Below are positions 1 to 7,277 of a stretch of 28,265 bases of DNA, piece by piece. Where the stretch lies: contig JACGYV010000018.1 of the NCBI GenBank assembly GCA_014116815.1, positions 1 through 28,265 of the forward strand, written 5' to 3'. The notes under the pieces were generated by a model that did no database searches, was not told where the DNA came from, and was given only the letters and a program-made list of their open reading frames with translations. Every line of letters begins with the position of its first letter. The stretch's first letter is position 1. The position numbers and the translations under genes were made by a program. This DNA comes from Holosporaceae bacterium 'Namur' (GTDB lineage: Bacteria > Pseudomonadota > Alphaproteobacteria > Rickettsiales > Midichloriaceae).

Positions 1-70
1 AGCTATTCCCGGCTTCCAGGTATTTTATTACTTTCTCTCTTAAATCTAAACTATACGGGCTCATCTTCAT
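1..70 (-). mobile_element. IS630-family transposase, 5' end only (cut by window edge)
   Basis: Read on the minus strand from an ATG at 70-68, the sequence translates to a protein start containing YSLDLREKVIKYLEAGNS. This is the recognisable helix-turn-helix beginning of IS630/Tc1-type transposases, which typically open with YSxDLRxKVIxxxExGxS. Only about 23 codons lie in the window; the catalytic DDE part would be to the left. An alternative start is the ATG at 64-62. The strand between here and the next gene (about 71-171) should contain the element's outer end, but I could not delimit an inverted repeat. The family call is good; whether the element is intact cannot be seen. Confidence 0.75.
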
Positions 71-171
71 CTCTTTCTGTTTTATTCTACCTTACCTCCG
101 TACCATAGCAAAACTTATTTTACTATATCAGAATAGCTAATTACATAGGTTCTGAAGGAGCAAATTATGAT

Positions 172-564
172 ATGGTTGCTTCACTTATTTACAACGAAAT
201 CGGTGGAAAATTAAAAGAAGCAGCAAAAAAATTAGCAAGAAATATTACGGGTGGAAGAATATATAATAATGAGTCTTCTTATCCCTCTGCAGAAGAACAA
301 ATAATGAAAGGAGTTATGTTAGGTAAGTCCTATAAAGATGAAAAAGAGGGTATATTAGAAACTGAAGAGGGGGTGCTTACTGATCGTAGGTCACCATGGT
401 ATGTGGACGGGATTATAGAAAGGTCAGGTATAGAAGTGAATGGAAAACTTTACATCAAAAAGAATCATTCTCGGCCTGAGAAATATGGTTATTGTTATGG
501 GACAGAAGCAGAAATAAAAGGCTTTAAAGAAGTGCAAACGAAGTCAAAGGGAGCTTGTATTTAG
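172..564 (+). CDS. Hypothetical protein, probably missing its N-terminus
   Basis: 130 codons from an ATG at 172, preceded by GAAGGAG at 154-160. The same frame is open upstream to the stop at 106-108, so 21 further codons, including a protein-like stretch (YIGSEGANYD), precede the ATG without another start. Because an IS630-type element ends just upstream, this may be the 3' part of a gene interrupted by the insertion rather than a complete gene. The protein is charged, with a helical start (KLKEAAKKLARN) and no membrane segment, signal peptide or motif that I recognise. No function is assigned. Confidence 0.5.
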   Translation: MVASLIYNEIGGKLKEAAKKLARNITGGRIYNNESSYPSAEEQIMKGVMLGKSYKDEKEGILETEEGVLTDRRSPWYVDGIIERSGIEVNGKLYIKKNHSRPEKYGYCYGTEAEIKGFKEVQTKSKGACI

Positions 565-756
565 CTCTACAGGAGGTATTGTTAAGAGACCATAGAAATA
601 AGTATGATACCATGTATGGAGCCAAGTATTTAACATTTGGGTTTATATTTAATATTATGCTTAATAACACCGGATGCTATATTAATAAATATTTGATGTA
701 TTTATATGATATATGGTGATATTTATTGTAAGGATAAATAAGGTAAAAGTGAACAT

Positions 757-2442
757 ATGAAAAGAAAAGCGGAAGAAAAATCTTTTACTTCTAATAAAGA
801 ATCCAAAAATGAAGATACCCAAGTAGGGAAGTATGAGACGAGACACCCGATTATTTTAAAAATTATTGAATGCGCAAGAAATCAGGATCGTGAAGAATTA
901 CAAAATGTTCCCAAGCGCTGGATTATTAATAGAGTAGATTATAAAACAGGATTAAGTGCAATAGGAATATTAGCGAGCAATGAAGAAATCAAGGCAATGA
1001 AATTTTTAGAACCTTATGGTATTGAGAAAAACTTAATAGTATATGGGTTTGCTATGGGAGGACATAGTGAACATACAAAGGAATGGCTTAATCAAGGAGC
1101 AAGTAAGGACCAGGCCGTAATAGGAGCTGCTAGAGGTGGGTATAAAAATCTGGTAGAATGGTTGATAAGCCAAGGAGCAAGTAAGGACCAGGCCGTAATA
1201 GGAGCTGCTAGAGGTGGGTATAAAGATCTGGTAAAATGGTTGATAAGCCAAGGAGCAAGTAAGGACCAGGCTGTAATAGGAGCTGTTAAAGGTGAGCATA
1301 AAGAGCTGGTAAAATGGTTGATAAGCCAAGGGGCAAGTAAAAACCAGGTTGTAGAAGAGGCTGCGTATAGCGGACAAAAAGAGCTGGTACAGTGGCTGGT
1401 AAGCCAAGGAGCAAGTGAAGACTTGGCTGTAGAAGTTACTGCTACAGTTGGGCATAAAGATCTGGTAGAATGGTTGATAAGCCAAGGAGCAAGTAAAGAC
1501 CAGGCCATAATAGGAGCTGCTAAAGGTGGGCATAAAGATCTGGTAAAATGGTTGATAATCGAAGGGGCAAATAAAGACCAGGCTATGTATGGAGCTGCTT
1601 ATGGCGGACATAAAGAACTGATGGAGTGGTTGGTAAGCCAAGGAGCAAGTAAAGACTGGGCTGTAGGAGAAGCTGCTTATAATGGAGACATATATTTGGT
1701 AGAATGGTTGATAAACCAAGGAGCAAGTAAATACTGGGCTATAAGAGATGCTGCTCAAGGTGGGCATAAAGATCTGGTAGAATGGTTGATAAGCCAAGGA
1801 GCAAGTATAGCCGATGCTTTATACGGAGCTATTGTTGGTCAACAATACAGATTGGCGACAGGTTTAATAAATAATCATCAAATGCTCCCTCCTGAAATAA
1901 ACACTGCTACTTCTACCCGATTAAGGTCATGTTTTAATATAAGATATAATGCCTATTCATTTATATTCGGCATTGCTGATTATAATCTTCAAACAGAATA
2001 TACTAAGTTTATAGCCAATATTATAGGCATGGATAATATAAAGTTTAGTAGAAATTTGGGAGCTATGGAAGCGACTATAAATCAACAAAAATTATCTATT
2101 CAAGATGCATATGTCTATTATGTTGAGGATAAATATATCCGAAGCGGAATATCAACTCCGTTGGGTGATTATGTAGCATCATTTTATGATTCGTATACAT
2201 CTGATAAGCTTATGGTAATGGGAGAAACTAAAGAGATAATAATACCTAATGAAATTTTAAATAAAATTGCTTACTTCTATATTGAGCATCCCAAACTTAA
2301 ACATAATGATACCCCAACTGCTCAAATATATCCTTCCTTTTCAGAGCGCGTGGTAGATAGAGTTGTAAATTTATGGGTAAATAGAATAAATGAGATTCGT
2401 CTAAAAGGAGAGAGGATAAGCTCCGATTCTGTAGGAATGTAG
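757..2442 (+). CDS. Ankyrin-like repeat protein with 26-residue repeats
   Basis: 561 residues. After a charged start (about 1-100), roughly ten tandem units occupy about residues 100-360. A typical unit reads AARGGYKDLVEWLISQGASK and closes with DQAVIG. Each unit holds the helix-turn-helix core of an ankyrin repeat, but the period is 26 residues instead of 33 and the beta-hairpin TPLH part is missing. The tail (about 370-561) is not repetitive and contains IPNEI at 496-500, similar to a motif near the end of the other ankyrin proteins here. No signal peptide or membrane segment is visible. Ankyrin proteins of intracellular bacteria are often secreted effectors that bind host proteins; that role is inferred. 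The ribosome binding site is weak (AAGGATA upstream), so the start is fairly but not fully certain. Antisense ORFs within it are by-products of the repeats. Confidence 0.85.
   Translation: MKRKAEEKSFTSNKESKNEDTQVGKYETRHPIILKIIECARNQDREELQNVPKRWIINRVDYKTGLSAIGILASNEEIKAMKFLEPYGIEKNLIVYGFAMGGHSEHTKEWLNQGASKDQAVIGAARGGYKNLVEWLISQGASKDQAVIGAARGGYKDLVKWLISQGASKDQAVIGAVKGEHKELVKWLISQGASKNQVVEEAAYSGQKELVQWLVSQGASEDLAVEVTATVGHKDLVEWLISQGASKDQAIIGAAKGGHKDLVKWLIIEGANKDQAMYGAAYGGHKELMEWLVSQGASKDWAVGEAAYNGDIYLVEWLINQGASKYWAIRDAAQGGHKDLVEWLISQGASIADALYGAIVGQQYRLATGLINNHQMLPPEINTATSTRLRSCFNIRYNAYSFIFGIADYNLQTEYTKFIANIIGMDNIKFSRNLGAMEATINQQKLSIQDAYVYYVEDKYIRSGISTPLGDYVASFYDSYTSDKLMVMGETKEIIIPNEILNKIAYFYIEHPKLKHNDTPTAQIYPSFSERVVDRVVNLWVNRINEIRLKGERISSDSVGM
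1051..1840 (+). repeat. 78-bp tandem repeats within the ankyrin-like gene
   Basis: The segment AGTAAGGACCAGGCC recurs 78 bp apart (about 1101 and 1179), and related units continue to about 1840. This gives ten in-frame copies of 26 codons. The second and third units are nearly identical at DNA level, which suggests recent duplication; later copies are more diverged. Confidence 0.85.
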
Positions 2443-2602
2443 GGAAGCTGCTTAATACACTTTATTGGAAGAAATTTAGTATCTCTTGCAATTATAGGCT
2501 AAGAGGTGCTTCTTACAGGAAGCCTTAGGAACTATGAGAGCAGATAGGAAGTTATATGATTTATATTATATAAAGTAGAAGCAAAGAATAGGGTTAAAAT
2601 AG

Positions 2603-2669
2603 GGCAGTGTTGTGAAAACAGAAAAGCAAAAAATAAAAAGTAAATTTTTTTAATTTTTGCAACATTACC
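2603..2669. repeat. MITE-like palindromic element, copy 1
   Basis: 67 bp beginning GGCAGTGTTG and ending TTTTTGCAACATTACC, so the two ends are imperfect inverted repeats of each other. The reverse complement of 14918-14983 matches over the whole length with about a dozen differences and one gap. The termini resemble those of small insertion sequences (GG...TGTTGCAAA). It lies downstream of an ankyrin gene and may also act as a hairpin terminator. Confidence 0.6.
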
Positions 2670-2706
2670 ATAAGAAGAGGCTTACCTAAATTAATAGAAG
2701 AAATAA

Positions 2707-3075
2707 TTAATCCTTAGTTTCAGGAATGTATATTAACTGGTGAAGGGCTTCGATAACATAATTTAACTTATTTAGTCCTATATTGAGAAGAGGGCTTCCT
2801 ATAAATCTACTATTATCTATAGCTCTTACTTGGTCTATGAGTAAATCTGAATTCTTTTCCAGTTTATCTTCTGCTTTAATTCGAATGCGTAAGGGTTCGG
2901 CATCATCAATAAGGTTGGTAGTAAGGGGTACTACTATAGTAGTACTATGGTTTGCATCTAATAAATATTGATTTTGTATAATTAATACTGGTCTAATCTT
3001 ACCTGGTTCAGATTTTTGTTGAGGATTAAGGCTAGCTAACCAAATATCACCTTGGGTAAATATAGTATTAGTCAT
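2707..3075 (-). CDS. mazF: MazF/PemK-family mRNA interferase toxin
   Basis: 122 residues, close to the usual 110-120 of the family. The N-terminal GDIWLASLNP followed by GKIRPVLIIQN is the classic beta-barrel start of MazF/PemK/CcdB-fold toxins. Arg28 (RPV) and Thr52 (PLTT) fall where the catalytic Arg and Thr lie in E. coli MazF. MazF toxins cut mRNA at short sites and stop growth until neutralised by their antitoxin. The start codon (3075-3073) overlaps the end of the upstream antitoxin gene by 8 bp in a different frame, so the pair is almost certainly translationally coupled. Motifs are intact, so the gene could be functional; its cleavage site cannot be read from sequence. In a genome rich in mobile elements it may serve as an addiction module. 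Confidence 0.9.
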   Translation of the reverse strand: MTNTIFTQGDIWLASLNPQQKSEPGKIRPVLIIQNQYLLDANHSTTIVVPLTTNLIDDAEPLRIRIKAEDKLEKNSDLLIDQVRAIDNSRFIGSPLLNIGLNKLNYVIEALHQLIYIPETKD

Positions 3076-3316
3076 TTTTCAAACCATCTTCTAATGTATC
3101 TTCTAATTGAGTAGCTTCATTAATATTGTGTTGGCTTACTTTTTTAGATGCTGCTATTAACTTTTCTTTCTGCTTTTTATATTCAATACTTTTTGCTGTA
3201 TCGACTATTAAATTACGAAATATCTCCGCACGTGTAGTTCCATTTTCTCTCGCATAAACGTCGATGGTATGCAATTCTTTATTAGGTACTCTAATTGTGA
3301 TAGCAATATTTTCCAT
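3068..3316 (-). CDS. Ribbon-helix-helix antitoxin partner of MazF
   Basis: 82 residues from the ATG at 3316-3314, chosen over an upstream in-frame ATG at 3373. The ATG at 3316 is preceded by AAAGG at proper spacing, and the protein then begins directly with the DNA-binding strand (ENIAITIRVPNKELHTIDVY) followed by two short helices, as in MetJ/Arc-type antitoxins. The longer form would add 19 residues rich in Cys and Tyr that do not fit the family. The C-terminal half (about 50-82) is charged and probably wraps the toxin. Its stop overlaps the toxin start. Antitoxins of this type repress their own promoter; three related 12-bp sequences upstream (3334-3480) are candidate operators. Confidence 0.85.
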   Translation of the reverse strand: MENIAITIRVPNKELHTIDVYARENGTTRAEIFRNLIVDTAKSIEYKKQKEKLIAASKKVSQHNINEATQLEDTLEDGLKND

Positions 3317-3333
3317 ATAATAACCTTTATTAC

Positions 3334-3480
3334 TACATATTGTAATCTTAGCTATATAATAACAATTGCACATTTCTATGTCAAGAATAGCATTCTACAT
3401 ATAGTAACTAAATAGAGCATCATATAGTGTATTTTACTTAAATGAACAAATATTATTAATAATATGATTACATAAAGTAA
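3334..3480. promoter_or_regulatory. Candidate operator array for the toxin-antitoxin operon
   Basis: Three similar 12-mers occur upstream of the antitoxin start: TACATATTGTAA (3334-3345), TACATATAGTAA (3396-3407) and TACATAAAGTAA (3469-3480). The spacings are 62 and 73 bp, roughly six and seven helical turns. Repeated short sites in front of a ribbon-helix-helix antitoxin are what autoregulation would predict. Binding is inferred, and in such AT-rich DNA chance recurrence must be considered. Confidence 0.4.
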
Positions 3481-3512
3481 CATTCTAACTATCTAAAAAT
3501 AATTGTTTTCCG

Positions 3513-3640
3513 ATAGACGTCTATAAAAGGCATAAATATATTTATAGACAAATATGATTTAGGGACATATTTTAGAGACAGGTTTTTAGGTATGTTTACC
3601 GTCATGTAGGTGTAGTCCCTAAAAGGAACGATTTAGGGAC
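3513..3640. promoter_or_regulatory. Candidate recombination (res-like) site upstream of the serine recombinase
   Basis: A perfect 12-bp palindrome ATAGACGTCTAT (3513-3524) is followed by TTTAGGGAC (3558-3566), TTTAGAGAC (3571-3579) and an inverted pair GTCCCTAAA (3615-3623) / TTTAGGGAC (3632-3640) with an 8-bp spacer. Serine resolvases act at arrays of inverted subsites next to their own gene, and this array ends 43 bp before the recombinase start. The role is inferred from position and symmetry. Confidence 0.45.
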
Positions 3641-3683
3641 GACTGATTAAGTAATTTTTAAGTATTTATAAGAGGAGCAATTA

Positions 3684-4238
3684 ATGGGTAATATTTTAGG
3701 ATATGCTCGCGTATCAACCCAACAGCAGGAAATAGATGCACAGCGCCAACGATTGAATAGAGCAGGGGCTATTAAAATATTCGAAGATGTTATCAGCGGT
3801 AAGGTGTTTGAACGCCCTGGACTGAATGAATTGATTGCATATGCTAGACCCAATGATCTACTTTGTGTAGTACGGCTCGATCGTTTGTGGCGTAGTCTAA
3901 AAGAGTTACTTGAAACAGTAGAATACCTTAAAGTACATAAGATTGGTTTAATGTCTTTAGAAGAAAAGATTGATACCTCTTCCGCTGCCGGTGAATTAAT
4001 ATTCCATGTATTCGGTGCTATAGCCCACTTTGAAAGGAGGTTGATTGCAGAACGTACTAAAGAAGGTATTAATGCGGCACGTTTAAAAGGTAAGAAGCCT
4101 GGCAGGCCAGTACTGGATAAGGATAAACTTGATTCAGCACTCAAATTAATTGGATCCGGTGTATCTCCAACAAATGCAGCAAGGCAATTACAAATAGGGC
4201 GCTCCACTCTTTATCGTGAACTTAAATATATAAAATAA
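3684..4238 (+). CDS. Serine recombinase, resolvase/invertase type
   Basis: 184 residues, the normal size for small Tn3/Hin-type serine recombinases. The N-terminus GYARVSTQQQ carries the catalytic Ser11 and Arg9, and VVRLDRLWRS (61-70) carries the conserved arginines of the active site. The long E helix runs through AGELIFHVFGAIAHFERRL, and the C-terminal GRPVLDKDKL...NAARQLQIGRSTLYREL forms the DNA-binding helix-turn-helix. A strong AGAGGAG lies 6 bp before the ATG. Such enzymes resolve cointegrates or plasmid dimers, or invert segments. Here it sits next to a symmetric repeat array (3513-3640), and a 35-bp sequence shared with the inverted repeats around 18.2 and 21.5 kb begins 15 bp after its stop. 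All catalytic residues are present. An ORF on the opposite strand is a shadow. Confidence 0.92.
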   Translation: MGNILGYARVSTQQQEIDAQRQRLNRAGAIKIFEDVISGKVFERPGLNELIAYARPNDLLCVVRLDRLWRSLKELLETVEYLKVHKIGLMSLEEKIDTSSAAGELIFHVFGAIAHFERRLIAERTKEGINAARLKGKKPGRPVLDKDKLDSALKLIGSGVSPTNAARQLQIGRSTLYRELKYIK

Positions 4239-4253
4239 TTATTAGTTAAGATA

Positions 4254-4300
4254 TGTACCAGTCGAGATTTAATCCGGCGGTTATATAAAATAGCAATAAG
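4254..4300 (+). repeat. Third copy of the repeat bounding the 980-residue gene
   Basis: The first 35 bp, starting TGTACCAGTCGAGATTTAAT, match 21491-21525 at 31 of 35 positions, all four differences being transitions. After a 4-bp insertion the similarity continues through AGCAATAAG. It is the same strand orientation as the right-hand copy at 21490-21533. It is probably a solo insertion-sequence end; no matching opposite end was found near the recombinase. Confidence 0.7.
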
Positions 4301-4348
4301 ATAATTGGAGATTAGCTCCTCTCTCCTTACCAGCCAGAGCTTTTTGTT

Positions 4349-5176
4349 TTATCCTTTCCCAAGCAAACTCACTTTTTCTACCCCGGTACGCTTATTTAGT
4401 TCTAAATAGTATTCAAGAACATTGCATAAATCTAATTTACCACTTACATTAAAGCCAGCTGCCTGTACTGCTTGGGTAAGGTTTTTTGTTAGTTTTTCTT
4501 CATCTTCAGTATTTAACTTTAGTCTTTTTGATTTAACCGCCGGCATTATACGTGATAAGACAGTTTCATCAGGATAAGGTGACTCTCTCTTTTTTAACCA
4601 CTGATTCAATGTAAATCTTTTATTGCCGTCAGCTGCTTGGTTTACCTCATTATTTGATAAAGATATTATATCTTGTCTTTCCTTCTCTTGGTGACCTTCA
4701 TCTTCTTTTTCTAAATGAAGCGGTATATAATTTTGCTGCTGTTCTTCATTTTTAATTTCTTTTTCCAACATCTTGCTCACTTCGCCTGTCTCAACATCGA
4801 GAAAAAAACCTGAGTAATCCCACTTAGAATTAATTTTGGCGCCTGAAAAAATTATTAGTTCTTTATTTTGACTTATTTCTTTAACAAAATTCATATATAT
4901 TTTAATCTGTTCTTTTGATTTTTCAGAAGAGTCGCCTCCAAGAAACCCTACTCTTAATCGGTCAGCTTTATTTTGTCTCTCTGCGTAGTCCGGAAATGAA
5001 GTAGAGATTATATCATGTAATTGTTTTATATCTATACTACGTACTAATGCCGTAATTTTTTTTATCGGATCGTGGATTGTTAATGCCGTATCCTGCACGA
5101 GGTTCTGAGTAAACAAAAAGTATGTTCCTTCACCAGCTTTTGCTATACCTATTGTTCCGGGCTGTACTTCTTTCAT
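4349..5176 (-). CDS. CheD-like domain protein with altered active site (putative pseudo-deamidase)
   Basis: 275 residues. Residues about 15-130 align without gaps at the N-terminus with the CheD-like domain of the upstream neighbour (5281-6537). Both have a Thr at 23, a hydrophobic strand and (R/H)DPIxKxTAL, followed by a double glycine (80-81 here). CheD-type glutamine deamidases need Thr, Cys and His at relative positions 0, +6 and +23. Here Thr23 is kept, but the Cys position is Asp29 and the His position is Arg46, so catalysis is unlikely. A charged, Gln/Glu-rich linker (about 140-185) leads to a C-terminal helical part of about 90 residues that I do not recognise. AGGA stands 8 bp before the ATG. 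It lies 104 bp downstream of the intact paralogue on the same strand and could modulate it or bind its target; that is inference. Confidence 0.65.
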   Translation of the reverse strand: MKEVQPGTIGIAKAGEGTYFLFTQNLVQDTALTIHDPIKKITALVRSIDIKQLHDIISTSFPDYAERQNKADRLRVGFLGGDSSEKSKEQIKIYMNFVKEISQNKELIIFSGAKINSKWDYSGFFLDVETGEVSKMLEKEIKNEEQQQNYIPLHLEKEDEGHQEKERQDIISLSNNEVNQAADGNKRFTLNQWLKKRESPYPDETVLSRIMPAVKSKRLKLNTEDEEKLTKNLTQAVQAAGFNVSGKLDLCNVLEYYLELNKRTGVEKVSLLGKG

Positions 5177-5280
5177 TTTATTATTCCTGAATATTTAATT
5201 ATAAATATATATGACTCTTTATAAACTATATTTACATAAAAAACTTTAAAAAATAAATAATAATTTATTATTTGTACTTA

Positions 5281-6537
5281 TTACCTTGCAACTCCCTTAG
5301 TGAGCGAGTTGGCAACTTTACTACAAAAAGACTTTTTAGTTCCAGTATTATCCGTACCAAAAGAATTAACCTGCCCGGACGCTTCTTCTTTTTGTTCTTG
5401 CTGTTGGTTGCCTTGGCTCAAGTGTTTTTGCTCCAATTTGCTTCGCTTATCTTGCCTATGGTCTTTCTTATGCTCATCATCATCATCTCTAATTTTACCA
5501 AGGATGTCCTCCTCTTTACAGGATAATTGAACTTTCTTTCTTTTTCCTACTATAGCTCCTTGCCCTATCTGCTCTTCTTCAAGAGTACTAATACTGTGGT
5601 TGGTCGTATGCTCAGTAGGCTTTTCCTCTTGGCTCACCAGTTCAAACTCATCTAACATTTGCACATCTAGCTCACTTCTCATGACCTTGCCTACTAAGAT
5701 TATCAGCTCTATATTATTTTCCTTCCAATCTTTTCCAAAGAGTTTAGGACACATTGTTACTTTTTCTTCAAGCTGGGTAAGTAATTCTTTAGACAGGGTC
5801 ATCTCCTCCGCCCACGCTTCTTCTATAATTTTATCTGTAATTTTTTTATTTTCTTTTACTAGTTCTATTATTCCTTTTATTGTTCGAGCCAGAATATATT
5901 CTCCTCGGTCTGCCAGTATATTTTCTGAAAATTCTTTAAGAGGTATCCTGTAATATAATGACATATTTTGCTGGATCACTTCTCTTGTAAGTTTTACCGG
6001 TAGTATTATTTCCTTATTTTCCATAAAGTAGAAAGCTATATTAATCGGTATTTCCTCTGCAATGCTTTCAATCATTCCTTCTCTCAACCACCTATCAGAA
6101 AGTACTCTTCCCGGAACCTCTGCTTTCAGTGCCTGTTCCCAATCTTTAATACTCGGATCAAAAGTTAAGGCCTGACATTTTGTAGAGTTTATTTCTTTAC
6201 CCATAGCTTTTGCTTCTATATATATTACTTTGCTCCCTGTAAGTTCTTTTAATATAGATAATATTTTTTTAACATTGGCATCTACTTCTTGCTTGATTTG
6301 ATGTTCTCGTCTTCCTCCTATTATGCCTATCTCAACCTCATTATTAGGAAGATGTTGAAAAATTTTTCGAATGGAATCTATTTCAGTTGCATTAGAAATA
6401 TGAGCTAAGGCTGTTTTCTTACTAATCGGATCCCTTATAATTAGTACTATGCAAGATTGGATATTATCCGTACCTATAGGAGTGCTATCTGAAAATCCTA
6501 CCTCATTTTGTTCAACTCTAATAGCCAGTTCGTTCAT
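5281..6537 (-). CDS. CheD-like glutamine deamidase domain protein with long C-terminal extension
   Basis: 418 residues. The N-terminal region (about 15-135) matches the CheD fold. SCIVLIIRDPISKKTALAHI (28-47) follows the CheD pattern SCxxxxxRDPxxKxxAxAH, and Thr23, Cys29 and His46 have exactly the spacing of the CheD triad (Thr21, Cys27, His44 in T. maritima). A GIIGG turn at 71-75 fits the family's glycine-rich loop. CheD deamidates glutamines in chemoreceptors, but no chemotaxis gene is present, so another substrate, possibly host-derived, is likely. The rest (about 140-418) is unique: a helical middle, then a Lys/Asp/Gln-rich disordered tail with a basic KRKK cluster. AAGG lies 5 bp before the ATG. 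It probably forms an operon with the inactive paralogue downstream and the coiled-coil gene upstream. The fold call rests on one strong motif with correct spacing. Confidence 0.65.
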   Translation of the reverse strand: MNELAIRVEQNEVGFSDSTPIGTDNIQSCIVLIIRDPISKKTALAHISNATEIDSIRKIFQHLPNNEVEIGIIGGRREHQIKQEVDANVKKILSILKELTGSKVIYIEAKAMGKEINSTKCQALTFDPSIKDWEQALKAEVPGRVLSDRWLREGMIESIAEEIPINIAFYFMENKEIILPVKLTREVIQQNMSLYYRIPLKEFSENILADRGEYILARTIKGIIELVKENKKITDKIIEEAWAEEMTLSKELLTQLEEKVTMCPKLFGKDWKENNIELIILVGKVMRSELDVQMLDEFELVSQEEKPTEHTTNHSISTLEEEQIGQGAIVGKRKKVQLSCKEEDILGKIRDDDDEHKKDHRQDKRSKLEQKHLSQGNQQQEQKEEASGQVNSFGTDNTGTKKSFCSKVANSLTKGVAR

Positions 6538-6618
6538 TCTACCTTGAGATAACTCAAAAATCTTTATTTGATGATCTATTATATTAAGGTAATCATTAAT
6601 TTGACCGCTTTTCTGTAT

Positions 6619-6996
6619 TTAAAATAATGATTTAGTAATATCGATTTTTTCTTCTGTTAATAAACTTCTTAATAATTTATCTTGATTCTCTATTTCTTCT
6701 TTTCTTAATGGAGACACTTCAGCTGAAGGCTTTATAAACCCACTTGAAATATCCGCTTTCTCTAAAGCTTCAAGCTCTTCATCAGAGTTCTTTGCTTCTT
6801 CAATGAGCTTACTAAAAGATAGTCTAACCCTAGATTCTCCTTCTTTAAGCTGAGCTTTCAAGACTTTTATTTCATTTTTTATTTTTGTTAGTTCATCTCC
6901 TGCTTCTAAAGTAGTTTTTTCTTTTGCAATATCTTCAATAATTTTTCTTTTTTGGTGTCGCAACCTATCCAGTTTCATTTCTGTAGAGCTTTTCAT
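6619..6996 (-). CDS. Small coiled-coil hypothetical protein
   Basis: 125 residues, very rich in Lys and Glu, with heptad-like spacing of Leu and Ile over about residues 5-85 (KLDRLRHQKRKIIEDIAKEK and onward). This predicts one long coiled coil, then a short acidic tail. No signal peptide, membrane segment or enzyme motif is visible. It is on the same strand as the CheD-like pair, 81 bp upstream of it, so co-expression is plausible. No clear Shine-Dalgarno precedes the ATG at 6996; the Met at residue 7 is an alternative start. Function unknown. Confidence 0.6.
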   Translation of the reverse strand: MKSSTEMKLDRLRHQKRKIIEDIAKEKTTLEAGDELTKIKNEIKVLKAQLKEGESRVRLSFSKLIEEAKNSDEELEALEKADISSGFIKPSAEVSPLRKEEIENQDKLLRSLLTEEKIDITKSLF

Positions 6997-7277
6997 ATAA
7001 ACGATGTAAATTACATAACTAACTTAATTATAACATAATTTTTTATTATAATATTCCATAAACTTTAAGTTTGGAAATAATGGTTTAATAAACGATCCTT
7101 TTTGAGAGGAAAATTTAGAAAGTACTTTTAAGAAAGTTGTAGGTATGGCGCTGGATTCTAAAATAGATACTAACCTTATAAGCAAAGCTTCCGACCTGGA
7201 TATGAGCATAAAATCAGAAGTGTTATATACTTGACTCCATACACGGTATCACAACCCCCCATTCATTTTAAAGCTAT

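Noticed and set aside
1033..1797. Long minus-strand ORFs opposite ankyrin-like gene A
   Set aside because: They mirror the 78-bp repeat and have Cys/Ser/Tyr-rich low-complexity products. The plus frame gives clear ankyrin-like helices.
3647..4207. 186-codon minus-strand ORF opposite the serine recombinase
   Set aside because: The plus strand encodes a complete recombinase with catalytic residues, so this is a shadow.
4307..4319. GGAG/CTCC hairpin between the convergent recombinase and CheD-like genes as a terminator
   Set aside because: Only a 4-bp stem and no T run.
5272..5953. Plus-strand ORFs opposite the CheD-like protein
   Set aside because: Ser/Leu-rich shadows of a Glu/Lys/Gln-rich coding region.
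7024..7231. Minus-strand 61-codon ORF and overlapping plus-strand 41-codon open frame
   Set aside because: Neither has a ribosome binding site or a recognisable motif. The plus frame (SKIDTNLISKASDLDMSIKS) could be a gene relic but cannot be supported.
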